In this document: in pieces, positions 1 to 5,032 of the stretch
Layout of the letters: the number at the start of each line of letters is the position of its first letter
Position numbering within the stretch: the first letter of the stretch is position 1
From: Acetatifactor sp.
Lineage (GTDB): Bacteria > Bacillota > Clostridia > Lachnospirales > Lachnospiraceae
DNA length: 5,322 nucleotides
Assembly (NCBI GenBank): GCA_024699575.1
Contig: JAILPF010000482.1
Coordinates: 1 to 5,322 of the forward strand
Direction: 5' to 3'
Made by a program: the position numbers and the translations under genes
The notes under the pieces: model-generated
Seen by the model: only the letters and a program-made list of their open reading frames with translations
Database searches by the model: none
Told to the model about the DNA's origin: nothing

Positions 1-1294
1 ACCAACAGAGAGAAATGAGGTTGTGGAGCTGACGGTCTGGGATTGGGTCGGAGATTTGAAACGAATTCAGATAAAAGATTTCAAGGGCAATCCCCTTCCC
101 TTCCAGGTATTGGATTCTGAACTTGTGAATTATTGGGACCACAAATATGTGCGCGTACTTGTGCAGACGAAAGTGCCAGGGTGTGGCTACACTACGGTGG
201 TACTGTCTGAAGCTGAGCTTTTGGAATATCCGGTTTATCTGCAGAGCGGTGAACAGGTGGCGAGATTTTTTGATGATTGCACTCTGGAAAATGAATATCT
301 GCGTGTAAAAATTGATGCTTCAAGCGGTCGCGTTACCTCTATGGTTGAAAAAGCAACAGGACAGGAAATGATTGCAACCGGTGAGGACGCCGGCTTAAAT
401 CTGATCGATACAGAGACGGCGACCTCCAATGCATGGAATATTGGACGACACATTCAGAGGACTCCTCTAAATAAATGTCTTCGTCTGGAAAAAACAGCTT
501 CGGGGGAACTGCGAAACAGCGTGAAAGCTACTTTCGCAATCCGTGAATCGAAGGCAGAGATTGTTTACAGCCTGGAAGCGGGTGCAAAAGTGCTTAAGAT
601 GGAAATGAAGGTTGACTGGCATGAGATTGGCAAAGAAACCATTCCGGTATTGGAGTATAAGGTTCCTTTGTCCTATCAGACGGAAGGTTTCTTATATGAC
701 GTTCCTGCCGGCGTAATTACCAGAGAGGCTCTGAATAATGATGTACCCGCTCTGAAATTCGGTCTGGCAAAGAATGGTTCCGGAAGGAGTGTGGCATTAT
801 ACAGTGACTGTAAATATGGGTATCGTGGATATCCGGATGCTTTGGGACTGACCCTGATTAACAGTTCCACAAGCCCTGACCCTTATCCGGAACGTGGAAT
901 TCATACTATGACACTTTGGATGGGAGCTTGCGAGGCAAGTCCGGCGCAGGCGGAAGAAATTGCATGGAATTGCCAGCATAAATTGTTCTACCAGCCATCC
1001 AACTGCCATTATGGAAAACTGCCTATGGAGGACGGATTGCTTTCGGCAGCAGGAGAAAATGTTTTCCTATCCGCGGTGCTGTTGGATGCGGATGGAAATC
1101 TGCTGGTGAGAGGATTTGAACTTGCAGGAGAGAAATCTGAGGTCAAACTGAATTTTGAACGACCGGTTTTAAAAGCGGAGCCGGTGAAGCTTTTTGGCGA
1201 AAAGACAGATTTGGAGATTTCGGCAGAAGAGGATCAAATATGTGTTAACGTCAGTCCGTATTCGATATTTGAATGTAAAATATTCTTTGCATAA
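1..1294 (+). CDS. Alpha-mannosidase, GH38 family, C-terminal part (5' truncated by window edge)
   Basis: The reading frame is open to the left edge. The codons before the GTG at 23 read PTERNEV and continue smoothly into VELTVWDW, so that GTG is an internal Val and the true start lies outside the window. About 430 codons remain of a protein that in bacterial GH38 enzymes is usually 850-1050 residues. The visible part matches the GH38 C-terminal beta-sandwich region: an ENEYLRVKID...GRVTSM...TGQEM stretch (about 284-375), a hydrophobic-charged VDWHE element (about 610-624), and a late LLDADGNLLVRGFEL strand pattern (about 1076-1123) that resembles the family's conserved end. The catalytic N-terminal domain with the nucleophile Asp is not in view. 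The family hydrolyses alpha-mannosides from glycans or their breakdown products. No signal peptide can be judged. It ends with TAA 80 bp before the next gene, which has its own promoter. Confidence 0.9.
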   Translation, partial: PTERNEVVELTVWDWVGDLKRIQIKDFKGNPLPFQVLDSELVNYWDHKYVRVLVQTKVPGCGYTTVVLSEAELLEYPVYLQSGEQVARFFDDCTLENEYLRVKIDASSGRVTSMVEKATGQEMIATGEDAGLNLIDTETATSNAWNIGRHIQRTPLNKCLRLEKTASGELRNSVKATFAIRESKAEIVYSLEAGAKVLKMEMKVDWHEIGKETIPVLEYKVPLSYQTEGFLYDVPAGVITREALNNDVPALKFGLAKNGSGRSVALYSDCKYGYRGYPDALGLTLINSSTSPDPYPERGIHTMTLWMGACEASPAQAEEIAWNCQHKLFYQPSNCHYGKLPMEDGLLSAAGENVFLSAVLLDADGNLLVRGFELAGEKSEVKLNFERPVLKAEPVKLFGEKTDLEISAEEDQICVNVSPYSIFECKIFFA

Positions 1295-1306
1295 AATGCA
1301 TAGACC

Positions 1307-1335
1307 TTGCGGACAACCACGCTGTATGCTATAGT
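1307..1335 (+). promoter_or_regulatory. Extended -10 promoter for the acyltransferase operon
   Basis: A -10 hexamer TATAGT (1330-1335, 5 of 6 to consensus) is preceded directly by TGC (1327-1329), the TGN extended -10 element. A weak -35, TTGCGG (1307-1312), sits exactly 17 bp upstream. Transcription would start near 1342, giving a leader of about 33 nt that carries the ribosome binding site AAGGA at 1364-1368. This makes the downstream pair a transcription unit separate from the mannosidase gene. No terminator hairpin is seen between 1295 and 1330, so read-through from the mannosidase remains possible. Confidence 0.5.
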
Positions 1336-1374
1336 TAGGGCAACGAAGGAAGTGGTTAAAACGAAGGAACGGAT

Positions 1375-2667
1375 ATGGCAAAAAAAGAGAGAATAAAAAG
1401 AAGGCATTTGGCCTGGAATAAACTGGATAATACGGCACAATTGTTCCCTGTAATCGCTACGGAGACTATGTCCAATGTATACCGTATTTCCGTCACACTT
1501 ACGGAGGAAGTGGACAGATTTCTGCTCCAGGAGGCACTGGGGCGGATTCTGCCACAGTTCTTAATTTTCCGCATGCGTCTGCGTACGGGTTTCTTTTGGT
1601 ACTATTTTGAGGAAAATACGAAAGCGGCACCGATTGTAAGGGAGGAGTCGAGTGGCCCCGGTGCCTACATTGATAAAAGTAAAAATCATTATTACATGTT
1701 CCGGGTTACCTATTATAAGTGTCGTATCAACCTGGAGGTGTTCCATGCGTTGACGGACGGCACAGGTGGATTGATTTTTTTAAAGGAACTGCTCTATCAA
1801 TACTTGAGATTGAAGCATCCTGAGATTTTGGAGATAGAGAAGGATAAGATTTCCTCCGGTATCTTTCTGGATCAGGAAGACAGTTATGTAAAGAATTTTA
1901 AAAAATCTCATGAGAAAGTTTACAAATCCGGTAAGGCACTGACTTTAAAGGGAGAGAGGCTTCCGGGCGGAGAGATGGGAGTGATTCACGGTTATATGCC
2001 GGTGGATGAACTGAAAACAGCCGCCAGGCGATACGGTGTAACTTTGAATCAGTATCTTGTGGGTGTGTTTGTCTACAGTATTTACAAAGAGTATTTAAAG
2101 GAGCAACCCAGCGATTTGCCCATCTGTTGCAGTGTGCCGGTCAATCTGCGTCCCTATTATGATTCCCATACTATGAAAAACTTTTTTGCCATGGTATCCG
2201 CAGTATTTCAACCGACCAACGAGCGTTACACGCTTGGAGAGGTCATAGAGATTGTGGCGAAGAGTCTCAAGGAACAGATTACTCCCGAGAATTTAAATGA
2301 TATTATGTCTTACAATGTGTCGAACGAGCAGAATAAACTGCTTCGTGCCGTCCCGCTGATTTTAAAGAAAGCGGCTATCAGGCAGGTCTATGGGGCGTCT
2401 GCCAACGCAACTTCGGCAACCATTACCAACATAGGGAATATTGAGTTAAGAGAGCCCTATCGAGAATATGTGGAGCATTTTCATGCAGCACTTTCCATGT
2501 CCAAAGGACAAAATATGAAAGGGGTCGTCTGCAGCTATAATGGCCTTTTGAGCATTACCTTTACTTCTGTTCTCGTGGATGTTTCCATTCAAAAACGCTT
2601 CTTCCAGACCATTTCCGGTGAGGGTGTCACCGTGGCGGTGGAGACTAACGATGCGTATTACGAATAG
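1375..2667 (+). CDS. Condensation-fold acyltransferase (alcohol acetyltransferase-like)
   Basis: A 430-aa soluble protein with no signal peptide or membrane segment. It starts at ATG 1375, 6 nt after AAGGA. Residues 124-129 read HALTDG, the HxxxDG active-site motif of the chloramphenicol acetyltransferase/condensation-domain/alcohol acetyltransferase superfamily; His124 would be the general base. Other superfamily-like marks are a SVPVNLRP strand at 253-260, followed by NFF at 269-271, and TNIGNIEL near 351-358. The length (about 430) fits a single two-lobed CAT-like unit such as bacterial AATase/PapA-type proteins, not a multidomain NRPS. The family moves an acyl group from CoA or a carrier protein to an alcohol or amine; the acceptor here is unknown. 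The first 11 residues are strongly basic (KKERIKRRH), which might help membrane or polyanion contact. It is co-directional with the zinc-ribbon membrane protein 11 nt downstream, suggesting a joint function, perhaps acylation of an envelope or lipid molecule (inference). Confidence 0.8.
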   Translation: MAKKERIKRRHLAWNKLDNTAQLFPVIATETMSNVYRISVTLTEEVDRFLLQEALGRILPQFLIFRMRLRTGFFWYYFEENTKAAPIVREESSGPGAYIDKSKNHYYMFRVTYYKCRINLEVFHALTDGTGGLIFLKELLYQYLRLKHPEILEIEKDKISSGIFLDQEDSYVKNFKKSHEKVYKSGKALTLKGERLPGGEMGVIHGYMPVDELKTAARRYGVTLNQYLVGVFVYSIYKEYLKEQPSDLPICCSVPVNLRPYYDSHTMKNFFAMVSAVFQPTNERYTLGEVIEIVAKSLKEQITPENLNDIMSYNVSNEQNKLLRAVPLILKKAAIRQVYGASANATSATITNIGNIELREPYREYVEHFHAALSMSKGQNMKGVVCSYNGLLSITFTSVLVDVSIQKRFFQTISGEGVTVAVETNDAYYE

Positions 2668-2672
2668 GAGGT
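2665..2672 (+). promoter_or_regulatory. Strong Shine-Dalgarno deciding a GTG start
   Basis: TAGGAGGT contains AGGAGG (2666-2671), near-perfect to the anti-SD. It overlaps the TAG stop of the acyltransferase gene (2665-2667) and lies 7 nt before GTG 2679. This supports the GTG start and suggests that the two genes are translated together by terminating and re-initiating ribosomes. A nearer GTG at 2671 is inside the SD and is not a credible start. Confidence 0.75.
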
Positions 2673-2678
2673 GCGAGT

Positions 2679-3374
2679 GTGGAAAAATGTAATAACTGTA
2701 ATATTTTTGTCTATGATGACACGGGTATCTGTCCTCTCTGCCACAGTGTGCTGGGGGAGCCCACAAAAGAGGATGAGGAGAAGCTTGGAAGATTTTCTCC
2801 CAAAGCATCCCCCTATCCGGACTTAAAAAAACGTGCCAGAATTTTGCGATTTTTGTTGCGTTTGATTTTGTTTTTGTTTATTCTTGCAGAAGCACTGATG
2901 GTGGGAATCAATTATTATGTGACCCCGGGAGTATGGTGGTCAGGAATCTGTGGAGTGTCTATGGCGTATATTTATCTGTCGGTGGTGTATTGGATTCGCC
3001 ATGATGCAGGGTATGCAGCCAAGGTTGGTTTACAGCTGACACTTACGATTTTACTATTGTTTGGAATCGATTATTTCACCGGAATGAACGGCTGGTCCCT
3101 TCAGTGGGCAATCCCCGGAGTGATTCTGGTCGGAGATGCGATTGTCTTTCTGCTGATGATGCTGAACCGTGAACAATGGTACAGCTACACCATTCTGCTT
3201 TTGATGATTGGATTGTTCAGCGTTGTTATTATTGCCTTGTATTTCTTAGGCGTGATTGCAAATATTGTGCTGCCGATACTGTGCGTTGGAGTAACCGGAG
3301 CCTACATTCTGGGAACATTCCTCTTAGGAGACAGAGAATTTACCAGAGAGATGAAGAGAAGATTTTATGTTTAA
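2679..3374 (+). CDS. Zinc-ribbon polytopic membrane protein (DUF6320-like)
   Basis: A 231-aa protein in two parts. Residues 4-21 form a short zinc ribbon with Cys4, Cys7, Cys18 and Cys21 (CNNC...CPLC). After an acidic then basic linker (about 28-54) come six probable membrane helices at roughly 56-77, 85-106, 115-134, 143-162, 168-190 and 195-216, and a basic tail (REMKRRFYV). The positive charges flanking the first helix and at the C-terminus, with an even helix number, fit both ends in the cytoplasm. From memory it resembles the clostridial DUF6320 proteins; that assignment was not tested. No enzyme motif is seen in the membrane part. It is the second gene of the operon, 11 nt after the acyltransferase, and the gene is followed by a strong terminator. 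It could be the membrane partner or anchor of the acyltransferase (inference). Base composition is like its neighbours. Confidence 0.7.
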   Translation: MEKCNNCNIFVYDDTGICPLCHSVLGEPTKEDEEKLGRFSPKASPYPDLKKRARILRFLLRLILFLFILAEALMVGINYYVTPGVWWSGICGVSMAYIYLSVVYWIRHDAGYAAKVGLQLTLTILLLFGIDYFTGMNGWSLQWAIPGVILVGDAIVFLLMMLNREQWYSYTILLLMIGLFSVVIIALYFLGVIANIVLPILCVGVTGAYILGTFLLGDREFTREMKRRFYV

Positions 3375-3405
3375 GTGCGAAGAGTGAAGAAGCAATAATA
3401 ATGTA

Positions 3406-3438
3406 AAAAAGGATGTCATTTAACATGACATCCTTTTT
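3406..3438. terminator. Bidirectional intrinsic terminator
   Basis: A perfect 14-bp inverted repeat (arms 3406-3419 and 3425-3438; core GGATGTCAT / ATGACATCC) surrounds a 5-nt loop, TTAAC. The arms end in A5 on the left and T5 on the right, so on either strand the hairpin is followed by a U tract. It lies 31 bp after the stop of the zinc-ribbon gene (+) and 85 bp after the stop of the acidic lipoprotein gene (-). This is where a shared terminator for two converging units would be expected. Confidence 0.9.
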
Positions 3439-3440
3439 GC

Positions 3441-3507
3441 ATCAATTGATTTCTGTTGACCAAAGCAATTGATAAAACATTTTTGTATAATCTTAAAAAT
3501 CAATTGA
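3441..3507. repeat. Three CAATTG-centred palindromic repeats in a convergent intergenic region
   Basis: ATCAATTGAT (3441-3450, a perfect palindrome), GCAATTGAT (3465-3473) and ATCAATTGA (3499-3507) share the core CAATTGA or its complement. Each copy can base-pair with the others: 3441-3448 with 3466-3473, or 3466-3473 with 3499-3506, giving 8-bp AT-rich stems. They lie just past the stop of the lipoprotein gene (-), before the shared terminator. A fourth CAATTG occurs at 3917-3922 in the leader of the same gene. The function is unknown. They might be alternative 3' UTR hairpins, protein sites, or chance in AT-rich DNA. Confidence 0.45.
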
Positions 3508-3523
3508 ACTAAGTGGCGTGAAA

Positions 3524-3871
3524 TTATTCAGCGTCCTCAGTCTCCTCAACAACTTCTTCAGTCTCTTCTACAACTTCTTCAGTCTCAGCATCAGCATCTT
3601 CAGCGTCCTCTGCTACTTCCTCAGCATCCTCAGATACTTCTTCAACATCCTCAGCTACTTCCTCAGCGTCCTCAGATACTTCTTCAGCATCCTCAACTAC
3701 TTCTTCAGCTTCTTCAACAACTTCTTCTTCAACTACTTCTTCAGCAGTCTCCTCTACAGAAGTCTCAACAGTTGCCTCTGCCTCAGCAGCTGCATCTGTG
3801 TTGCCGCAACCTACGAAAAGTGCAGCGGAAAGTGTCATAGCGCAAAGAATTGCAACGATATTTTTTTTCAT
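3524..3871 (-). CDS. Highly acidic heptad-repeat lipoprotein
   Basis: A 115-aa protein starting at the ATG whose first base is 3871, 9 nt after GAGGAG. An in-frame ATG at 3919 would add 16 residues but would put the signal peptide inside the protein and translate the ribosome binding site, so it is rejected. Residues 1-22 are a lipoprotein signal: MKK, a hydrophobic stretch, then FVGC with Cys22 as lipidation site (Phe rather than Leu at -3 is slightly unusual). Mature residues 22-115 contain about 48 Glu/Asp out of 94, no Lys, Arg, His or aromatic residue, and from about 49 to 111 run in seven-residue units such as EEVSEDA, EEVAEDA and EEVVEET. Val at unit position 3 and Ala/Thr at 7 give a 3-4 hydrophobic spacing like a coiled coil. 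The protein is probably anchored outside the membrane as a negatively charged rod or disordered brush that could bind cations or basic partners (inference). No family is recognised. The gene has its own promoter and is co-oriented with the upstream AraC gene. Confidence 0.8.
   Translation of the reverse strand: MKKNIVAILCAMTLSAALFVGCGNTDAAAEAEATVETSVEETAEEVVEEEVVEEAEEVVEDAEEVSEDAEEVAEDVEEVSEDAEEVAEDAEDADAETEEVVEETEEVVEETEDAE
3539..3727 (-). repeat. Tandem 21-bp (heptad) coding repeats with a 42-bp higher-order unit
   Basis: Nine consecutive seven-codon units encode residues 49-111 of the acidic lipoprotein. Within them 3612-3653 and 3654-3695 are adjacent 42-bp copies that differ at only 2 positions, so a double-heptad block (alternating EEVSEDA-type and EEVAEDA-type units) appears to have duplicated recently. 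The other units have drifted more. Such an array can change length by slippage or unequal recombination while staying in frame. Confidence 0.85.
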
Positions 3872-3880
3872 AATAATTTT

Positions 3881-3886
3881 CTCCTC
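3881..3886 (-). promoter_or_regulatory. Shine-Dalgarno deciding the lipoprotein start
   Basis: On the minus strand GAGGAG, within the longer purine run AGAAGAGGAG, lies 9 nt before ATG 3871. This selects the start that puts the lipoprotein signal at the N-terminus. Confidence 0.75.
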
Positions 3887-3897
3887 TTCTAGATACT

Positions 3898-3914
3898 TTA
3901 CAATATGATTGTAA
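3898..3914. repeat. 7-bp inverted repeat in the lipoprotein leader
   Basis: TTACAAT (3898-3904) and ATTGTAA (3908-3914) form a perfect 7-bp inverted repeat with a 3-bp centre. It lies between the predicted transcription start (near 3933) and the ribosome binding site (3881-3886) of the minus-strand lipoprotein gene. It could be an operator or a weak mRNA hairpin. It is too AT-rich and has no T tract, so it is not a terminator. Confidence 0.4.
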
Positions 3915-3939
3915 GTCAATTGCTTCAGTACAAAGAGAG

Positions 3940-3968
3940 ATTATATACTCATTTAAGTCATTTGTCAT
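3940..3968 (-). promoter_or_regulatory. Sigma-A-type promoter of the acidic lipoprotein gene
   Basis: On the minus strand the -35 is ATGACA (3968 to 3963, 5 of 6) and the -10 is a perfect TATAAT (3945 to 3940), with a 17-bp spacer. Transcription would begin near 3933, giving a leader of about 62 nt before ATG 3871. This is the best-scoring promoter in the window and implies strong expression independent of the AraC gene upstream. Confidence 0.75.
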
Positions 3969-4032
3969 GAATATATTTGTGAATAATATCTTAATTTATG
4001 CTTAAAAACTATGCATAATGCACAAAAAATGA

Positions 4033-4896
4033 CTATTTTGTATGAGGATTGCCATTGCGAAGGGCGCGGAATTTAATTGCTTCATTATCCATGTCGGAGT
4101 AGGGAACATTGCCCCTGCGGTAGTCCTGAGCGGACACATTATACAACTCTTTGAAGGCCCTTGCGAACGTTCTTGTATTGTGAAAACCGGAAGCGTAACA
4201 AATCTGTGTCAGAGGCATGTCGGTGTTGTGTATCAGTGATGCGGCATGTCTGGCACGAATCGTGTTTACGTAGTGTAGAAAGCCACAGCCCACGGTCTGA
4301 TTAAAGAGCCTCGAAAAGTAATATTTGTTGTAACCAAATTCCTGAGCGGTTTTTGATTCTGTGATGTCATCCAGATAGTGATCCTCTATATACATCAGAA
4401 TATCTCGGACGGGACCGATGTCTCCCTGACGGTTTCCGTATTCTGATAATCCCAGTTCCTCCACCAGATGCCCCAGTATCACATAGAGATATCCCTTAAC
4501 AATCATGGAGTCCGTGGTATCGTTATAATCAGCCAGATGAAGAACGGCCTCACGGATGTCGGCGGTGCGGTCGCATTTTTCCAAAAAAGGAGTGGAGAAA
4601 ACCTGATTCCTGGCAAGGCTCATAAAGCGCCCCACCATGCTGACCGGAATGATTACCAGTTGGATTCTGGAACGGCGTGGGGTGGCATAGTTATGTACTT
4701 CAAACCCTGTCGCAACGGACAAATCACCTGCTTTTAAAAGTCTGGTTTGTCCGCTGATGGTAACAGAAAGTTCACCCTCCAGCACAAAGGCGATTTCGAT
4801 ATTGGAATGAAAGTGTGGATTACATGCATTATTTTCGGACTCATAACAGCAGAATGAGCTGTCCTCATCTCTGGCTAATTCAAAAAAAGCGTCCAT
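4033..4896 (-). CDS. AraC-family transcriptional regulator with N-terminal cupin
   Basis: A 287-aa protein starting at the ATG whose first base is 4896, 7 nt after ACGGAG. Residues about 26-75 are a cupin-type sensing domain: PHFHSNIEIAFVLEG carries the HxHxxxE pattern and is followed by ISGQTRLLKAGDLSV. Residues about 163-262 are the AraC DNA-binding domain with two helix-turn-helix units: ITESKTAQEFGYNKYYFSRLF (roughly 178-198), where YFSRLF is typical, and PLTQICYASGFHNTRTFARAFKE (roughly 228-250), ending in the usual YR near 259-260. Length is normal for the family (about 280-300), and a short tail of 25 residues follows. Such proteins often sense a sugar and activate a neighbouring gene for its use. 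The nearest candidate is the divergent secreted protein at 5032; the acidic lipoprotein downstream on the same strand is another. No clear terminator follows the gene. The ligand is unknown. Confidence 0.92.
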   Translation of the reverse strand: MDAFFELARDEDSSFCCYESENNACNPHFHSNIEIAFVLEGELSVTISGQTRLLKAGDLSVATGFEVHNYATPRRSRIQLVIIPVSMVGRFMSLARNQVFSTPFLEKCDRTADIREAVLHLADYNDTTDSMIVKGYLYVILGHLVEELGLSEYGNRQGDIGPVRDILMYIEDHYLDDITESKTAQEFGYNKYYFSRLFNQTVGCGFLHYVNTIRARHAASLIHNTDMPLTQICYASGFHNTRTFARAFKELYNVSAQDYRRGNVPYSDMDNEAIKFRALRNGNPHTK

Positions 4897-4943
4897 GGTA
4901 TAGCTCCGTTTCGAAATGTCAATTTTTGTCTTGTGATAATCAT
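4875..4943 (-). CDS. Possible 22-codon leader ORF overlapping the regulator start
   Basis: On the minus strand an ATG at 4943 opens a 22-codon frame starting MIITRQKLTF and ending at TAG (4877-4875), so its end overlaps the first 22 bases of the AraC gene in another frame. The very strong purine motif GGAGGAG (4956-4962) lies 12 nt before this ATG, a little far for an ideal ribosome site. It is much better than the ACGGAG of the AraC gene and has no other start to serve. Translation of this frame could couple to, or limit, regulator synthesis. The peptide itself has no recognisable feature. It may be chance. Confidence 0.3.
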   Translation of the reverse strand: MIITRQKLTFRNGAIPWTLFLN

Positions 4944-5031
4944 TTACGTCTCTTTCTCCTCCATTTTATTTATTATATGATGACTTTGCAATCGTTTTTT
5001 TCCAAAAAATGAGAGGGGGGTATTACGTAAT
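4897..5031. promoter_or_regulatory. Divergent regulatory region between AraC gene and secreted-protein gene
   Basis: This 135-bp region must hold both promoters. On the minus strand a perfect TATAAT at 4977-4972 is the best -10 for the regulator, but no good -35 lies 16-18 bp upstream (only an A/T run). On the plus strand TATGAT (4976-4981, 5 of 6) and GATAAT (4935-4940, with a TGT extension at 4932-4934) are possible -10 elements, again with weak -35 hexamers. Poor -35 boxes fit promoters that need an activator such as the adjacent AraC protein (inference). The two central -10 candidates overlap, so the divergent polymerases could compete. Confidence 0.4.
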
Positions 5032-5032
5032 A
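5011..5032 (+). promoter_or_regulatory. G-rich ribosome site followed by a 12-bp palindrome reaching the start codon
   Basis: GAGAGGGGGG (5011-5020) is the only purine-rich site before ATG 5032. Pairing of GGGGGT (5016-5021) with the anti-SD needs a G-U pair and leaves a 10-nt spacer. That spacer, plus one base on each side, is the perfect palindrome TATTACGTAATA (5021-5032), which includes the A of the start codon. It could be an operator or could affect initiation. Confidence 0.45.

Noticed and set aside
23..25. GTG at 23 as the start of the mannosidase gene
   Set aside because: The frame is open upstream to the window edge with plausible family-like sequence, and only the C-terminal part of the family is present.
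1298..1329. GCATA/TATGC pairing between the mannosidase and acyltransferase genes as a terminator
   Set aside because: A 5-bp stem with a long loop and no T tract. The right arm overlaps the predicted extended -10.
2446..2808. 120-codon minus-strand frame across the acyltransferase/zinc-ribbon junction
   Set aside because: It lies antisense to two well-supported genes and their ribosome site, with no recognisable domain. It is a shadow frame.
3176..3406. 76-codon plus-strand frame overlapping the end of the zinc-ribbon gene
   Set aside because: It is an out-of-frame reading of membrane-helix codons with no ribosome site, and it runs into the terminator.
3518..3892. A 124-codon plus-strand frame opposite the lipoprotein gene, rich in Phe, Leu and Ser
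   Set aside because: It is the antisense reading of Glu/Asp codon repeats, which cannot easily give stops in that frame. It has no ribosome site, and the minus-strand gene has a promoter, SD and lipoprotein signal.
3872..3919. Upstream ATG at 3919 as the lipoprotein start
   Set aside because: It would translate through the GAGGAG site and place 16 residues, including acidic ones, before the signal peptide. ATG 3871 has the correct SD spacing.
3996..4018. TTATGC/GCATAA inverted repeat after the AraC gene as a terminator
   Set aside because: Only a 6-bp AT-rich stem with an 11-nt loop, and no T tract follows on the minus strand.
4893..4922. Perfect TTGACA on the minus strand (4922 to 4917) as a -35 box for the AraC gene
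   Set aside because: The matching -10 position would overlap the start codon, so transcripts would begin inside the gene. The hexamer is probably chance.
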